NCBI GenBank assembly: GCA_963836355.1
Contig: CAWIJO010000007.1
Coordinates: 372,001-436,000 of the forward strand
DNA: 64,000 bases
Direction: 5' to 3'
From: Palsa-506 sp963836355
GTDB lineage: Bacteria; Actinomycetota; Actinomycetes; Streptosporangiales; Streptosporangiaceae
Shown here: one piece after another, positions 61,172 to 64,000 of the stretch
Position numbering within the stretch: position 1 is the first letter of the stretch
Layout: the number at the start of each line of letters is the position of its first letter
Made by a program: the position numbers and the translations under genes
The notes under the pieces: model-generated
Databases searched by the model: none
What the model saw: the letters and a program-made list of their open reading frames with translations, nothing else
What the model was told of the DNA's origin: nothing

Positions 61172-62424
61172 CCGCTCTCCTCCCCGGCCACCCCGAGGCG
61201 CGCGATCTGCCCGTGTAGGTAACGCTGCTGCTGCAGATTGGTCGCCTGCCGGGCAGCGGCCTCGTAGGCGTCCCGTGCAGCCGCGATGTTACCGGTCATT
61301 TCAAGAAGGTGAGCGCGCACCGCATGGAAGCGGCGGTCGGCGTTGATCCTCGGGTCGGACTCCAGTTGTCCTAGCAGTTCGAGGCCGGCTTGCGGGCCCT
61401 GGTCCATGCTAACCGCGACGGCATGGTTGAGCGCGACGACCGGGTTGTTCTCGAGGCGAAGGAGAACTCGATATAGAGCGACGATCTGTGGCCAGTCGGT
61501 CGCTTCGGCGCTGGATGCTTCGTCGTGCACTGCGGCGATCGCCGCCTGGATCTGGTACGGGCCGGTCAGTCCACGAGGAAGGGCAGCAGTAATGAGGCCG
61601 ACGCCCTCGCTGATGGCGTCGCGGTCCCAGCGGCTGCGGTCTTGCTCGGACATGGGAATGAGCGCTCCATCGGGTCCGCTGCGCGCTCGATGCCGGGCGT
61701 GGGTCAACAGCATGAGGGCAAAGAGCCCGGTTACCTCGCTGTCCTCGGGCAGCGAGGCGTGCAGGGTGCGGGCCAGCCGGATGGCCTCTTCGGCGAGGTC
61801 CACGCGTTGCAGATTCGTGCCCATGGTGCTGGCGTAACCTTCGTTGAAGATCAGGTACAGCACTCGCAGCACGACGTCGAGACGGCTCGGCAGCTCGGCT
61901 GCCCCAGGCATGGCGAAGGGGAGGCCACTGTCCTTGATGGACTGCTTCGATCGGGTTATGCGCCGGGTCACGGTTGCCTCGGACGTCAAGAAGGCGCGGG
62001 CGATCTCGGCTGTGGTCAGTCCGCCGGCCGCTCGCAAGGTCAGCCCGATCTGCGACGCAATGGGCAGCGACGGGTGGCAGCACATGTACAGCACGATGAG
62101 GGTGTCGTCGGCGTCAGCCGATCGGTGTTCGGCGCCAGGAGGCTCCCGCGTCTCAGCTACTGCCCACTGGGCCACGGTCTCCTCTCGCCGCCGACGCGCC
62201 TGATCGGAGCGCAGGAGGTCGGTCAGCCGACGCGACGCGACGGTGATGAGCCAGCCCTTCGGGTTCTCGGGAAGGCCGTCTCGTGACCATTGCAGGTAGG
62301 CGGCGAGCAACGCCTCCTGAGTGGCGTCTTCGGCCAGGTCGAAGTTGCCGTAGCGGCGCACCACCGCGCCGAGGACCTGCGGCGTGAGCCGACGCAGCAG
62401 GTCCTCGGTACCGGTGGCAGCCAA
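61168..62424 (-). CDS. ECF42-type RNA polymerase sigma factor with C-terminal extension
   Basis: A 418-residue sigma factor. Region 2 (about 10-80) has LAEDATQEALLAAYLQWSRD and NPKGWLITVASRRLTDLLRS. Region 4 (about 110-165) has LRAAGGLTTAEIARAFLTSE and ATVTRRITRSKQSI. A 240-residue helical extension follows, with LYLIFNEGYASTMGTNLQRV, LMLLTHARHRAR and LEDNPVVALNHAVA-like sequence. This is the hallmark of ECF42 proteins, which lack a classical anti-sigma factor and are encoded with YCII/DGPF proteins, as here. The likely TTG start at 62424 has AAAGG 8 bases upstream; its stop overlaps cobQ. Confidence 0.9.
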   Translation of the reverse strand: MAATGTEDLLRRLTPQVLGAVVRRYGNFDLAEDATQEALLAAYLQWSRDGLPENPKGWLITVASRRLTDLLRSDQARRRREETVAQWAVAETREPPGAEHRSADADDTLIVLYMCCHPSLPIASQIGLTLRAAGGLTTAEIARAFLTSEATVTRRITRSKQSIKDSGLPFAMPGAAELPSRLDVVLRVLYLIFNEGYASTMGTNLQRVDLAEEAIRLARTLHASLPEDSEVTGLFALMLLTHARHRARSGPDGALIPMSEQDRSRWDRDAISEGVGLITAALPRGLTGPYQIQAAIAAVHDEASSAEATDWPQIVALYRVLLRLENNPVVALNHAVAVSMDQGPQAGLELLGQLESDPRINADRRFHAVRAHLLEMTGNIAAARDAYEAAARQATNLQQQRYLHGQIARLGVAGEESG

Positions 62425-62444
62425 CGCGCCAGCCTTTCGGGGCC

Positions 62445-62861
62445 TCAGCCCTCGTAGTCCGCCTGGTGCTCGTCGATCGGGCGCACGTCAGCGAAGGCAC
62501 GCGCTCGGACATGCTCCGGCCCGGGACAGGTGGCGAGGCGTGCAGCGATCTCGGTGGCCCGGTCGAAGCTTTCGCATTCGACGACCCAGTAGCCTGCGAG
62601 TACCTCCTCGGCCTCGGCGTACGGGCCGTCGGTCACCACCGGTACCCCCTCGCGGAGCCCGACCCGACGGGTGTGCGCTGGAGCGCTCAGACCGCGGGTC
62701 TCGACCAGCTCGCCGGAGTCGAGCAACTTCTGGCTGAAGGCTTGCATGAACGCTCCAACCGCGGCGAAGTCCTCGGCAGTCCAGGCCGGCTCTGCCGACG
62801 GCCGGCCAACCATCTCCTGGTAGTTCTGCTGCGATGCAAAGGTCAAGATCATGTACTTCAT
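62445..62861 (-). CDS. YCII-related (DGPF) domain protein
   Basis: A 138-residue ferredoxin-like-fold protein beginning MKYMILTFASQQNYQEM, with the DGPF signature VVTDGPYAEAEEVLAGYWVV and a conserved tail with VRPIDE. DGPF proteins accompany ECF42 sigma factors; their biochemical role is unsettled (sensor or enzyme). AAGGA 7 bases upstream supports ATG 62861. It precedes the sigma gene by 20 bases, so the two are almost surely one operon, with cobQ coupled behind. Confidence 0.9.
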   Translation of the reverse strand: MKYMILTFASQQNYQEMVGRPSAEPAWTAEDFAAVGAFMQAFSQKLLDSGELVETRGLSAPAHTRRVGLREGVPVVTDGPYAEAEEVLAGYWVVECESFDRATEIAARLATCPGPEHVRARAFADVRPIDEHQADYEG

Positions 62862-63002
62862 CCTCGTATCCTTCCCTCTCGGGCGCCTGCTGGCGCTCTC
62901 ACCACTGACGTCGGAGCCAACCGCCGCAACCGGACAGTGGCACGCGACCTCCGCGCTGAGGCGGATACTGCATGTTGGGGCCGGGGGGACCAGGCCGACC
63001 GT

Positions 63003-63947
63003 TCATCCCTCCCCCACCATCGACAACAGCGTTGCGATCCCGGTCGCCACGGCGGTGACTGCACGGGACAGACGGACCGCGCGGGCGATGTCGGCCGGGC
63101 CAGCAGCGCGCCCGTCGCCGAGAGACGGCCGGCGGTCGGTCACCCCGCCGTACGAGTTCGCGCCGCCGAGCCGGATGCCGAGCGCCCCGGCGAAGGCAGC
63201 CTCGCAGCGGCCCGCGTTCGGGCTCGGATGCCGCCCGCCGTAGCTGCGCAACGCCCGCCACGCGGCCACCGGACTGCCGCCGGCCACCGGGGCGCAGGCC
63301 ACGGCCAGCAGCCCGGTGAGCCGCGCTGGCCCCCAGTTGACGACGTCGTCGAGCCGCGCCGACGCCCAGCCGAACCTCGCGTACCGGGGCGAGCGGTACC
63401 CGACCATCGAGTCCAGGGTGTTGACCGCCCGGTACGCAACCAGGCCGGGCAGCCCGGCGACCGCGCCCCACAGCACCGGCGCGACGGCCGCGTCACTGGT
63501 GTTCTCGGCGACGGACTCGATCACCGCTCGGGCCAGCTCCGCCGCGTCAAGCCCGCCGGGATCCCGCCCGCACAGGCTGGGCAGCGCCGCCCGCGCGGCC
63601 GGCAGGTCCCCGGCTGCGAGCGCCGCGCGGATCCGCTCCGCCTCTGCGGCCAGCGATGCGGCGCCGGTGACCGCCCACGTCGCGGCGGCCGTCAGCGCAA
63701 GCCGCGCCCATGGCCGGCGCCGGCAAAGCTGGTCGGACATAACAGCAAGACCAAACACCGGTTTAACGGATCCGCAGGCGTACATCGCCCCCCGCAGCCT
63801 GCTGTCGGCGTAAACAATGCCTTCCAGCGCCTGGGCGGCCCGGCCGAACAGCGCGACCGGATGCCCCCGGCGCGGGTCGCCGAGCAGCGCGTCAGCGGCG
63901 ATACCGGCCACTATGCCGCCCGCTAGCGGCCACCGGCGGCCGGCCAC
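63003..63947 (-). CDS. cbiB: Adenosylcobinamide-phosphate synthase (CbiB/CobD)
   Basis: A 314-residue membrane enzyme that attaches aminopropanol (phosphate) to adenosylcobyric acid. Conserved parts are IAADALLGDPRRGHPVALFG at the N-terminus, ARAVIESVAENTSDAAVAPV, AYRAVNTLDSMVGYRSPRYA, FGWASARLDDVVNWGPARLT and GGRHPSPNAGRCEAAFAGAL. Several hydrophobic helices are present. GTG 63947 gives the usual family N-terminus, but the frame stays open to the right edge of the window, so an upstream start cannot be excluded. It directly follows the cobQ step in the pathway, separated by the sigma/YCII pair. Confidence 0.92.
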   Translation of the reverse strand: MAGRRWPLAGGIVAGIAADALLGDPRRGHPVALFGRAAQALEGIVYADSRLRGAMYACGSVKPVFGLAVMSDQLCRRRPWARLALTAAATWAVTGAASLAAEAERIRAALAAGDLPAARAALPSLCGRDPGGLDAAELARAVIESVAENTSDAAVAPVLWGAVAGLPGLVAYRAVNTLDSMVGYRSPRYARFGWASARLDDVVNWGPARLTGLLAVACAPVAGGSPVAAWRALRSYGGRHPSPNAGRCEAAFAGALGIRLGGANSYGGVTDRRPSLGDGRAAGPADIARAVRLSRAVTAVATGIATLLSMVGEG

Positions 63948-64000
63948 CGCCGGGCGGCTGGGCGCGCCGCGCGCCGCAGCTGCCGCCAGCCTGGCGAGTC

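Noticed and set aside
1..64000. tRNA, rRNA, insertion sequences or prophage
   Set aside because: On reading both strands I found no cloverleaf with T-arm GTTCGA-type sequence in the spacers, no rRNA segments and no transposase, integrase or phage structural motifs.

Overview
The window comes from the chromosome of a GC-rich actinomycete (Actinomycetota). Third codon positions are almost always G or C, GTG starts and 4-base GTGA/ATGA stop-start overlaps are common, and the gene content is typical of the phylum: dapA-rnj, DUF222-HNH, EttA, GlbO, DUF6412-YidC, ECF42-YCII and DUF1906. The order cannot be fixed from sequence alone; a Streptosporangiales- or Frankiales-like lineage is a guess. I see no rRNA, tRNA, CRISPR array, integrase or transposase.

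Layout. At 0-5 kb are rnj (cut by the left edge) and dapA, a TauE/SafE permease, a small Tudor-like protein, a GNAT and a VOC protein. At 5-14 kb a possible acyl-CoA dehydrogenase / truncated globin / diiron protein unit faces an ArsR-like regulator coupled to an MFS exporter. A PadR-membrane protein pair and two HNH proteins follow. At 14-27 kb are a prolyl oligopeptidase, an XRE-type regulator, GlbO, EttA, a single-stranded DNA-binding protein, an HtrA-like protease without signal peptide, and a pair of dynamin-like GTPases.

At 27-41.4 kb lies a near-contiguous minus-strand cobalamin (B12) operon headed by a cobalamin riboswitch: chlI/D, cobO, cbiA/cobB, cobI, cobM, cbiD, cobL, cbiG-cobJ, ferredoxin, cobH-cbiX, cobT, cysG/cobA. 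Further B12 genes are cobN (52-55.6 kb), cobQ (59.6-61.2 kb, translationally coupled to an ECF42-type sigma factor) and cbiB (63-64 kb). Together they cover most steps from uroporphyrinogen III to the activated lower ligand. The gene set mixes 'anaerobic' parts (CbiX, CbiD, CbiG) with 'aerobic' parts (CobN plus ChlI/D). CobG, CobK/CbiJ and CobU/CobS are not in the window. The rest of the right half holds a small sugar/glycosyltransferase locus, a DUF1906-lectin protein, glyA, a YidC paralogue, a methyltransferase, a serine hydrolase and an NCS1 permease.

Three things stand out. (1) A family of roughly 51-55 bp imperfect palindromes sharing a CATGATC end occurs three times. Two copies lie in frame inside coding genes (cobN and cbiA), are read in the same frame, and give related peptides (D-x-x-[DE]-F-S-V). 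This resembles the Rickettsia palindromic elements. (2) Short tandem repeats with a 15-base (5-codon) period make low-complexity linkers in several proteins; one unit in the MFS gene is 14 bases long and breaks the reading frame. (3) Four genes (MFS, cobL, chlI/D, cobQ) look intact apart from one- or two-position frame breaks in GC-rich sequence. Sequencing error, phase variation and decay cannot be separated here.
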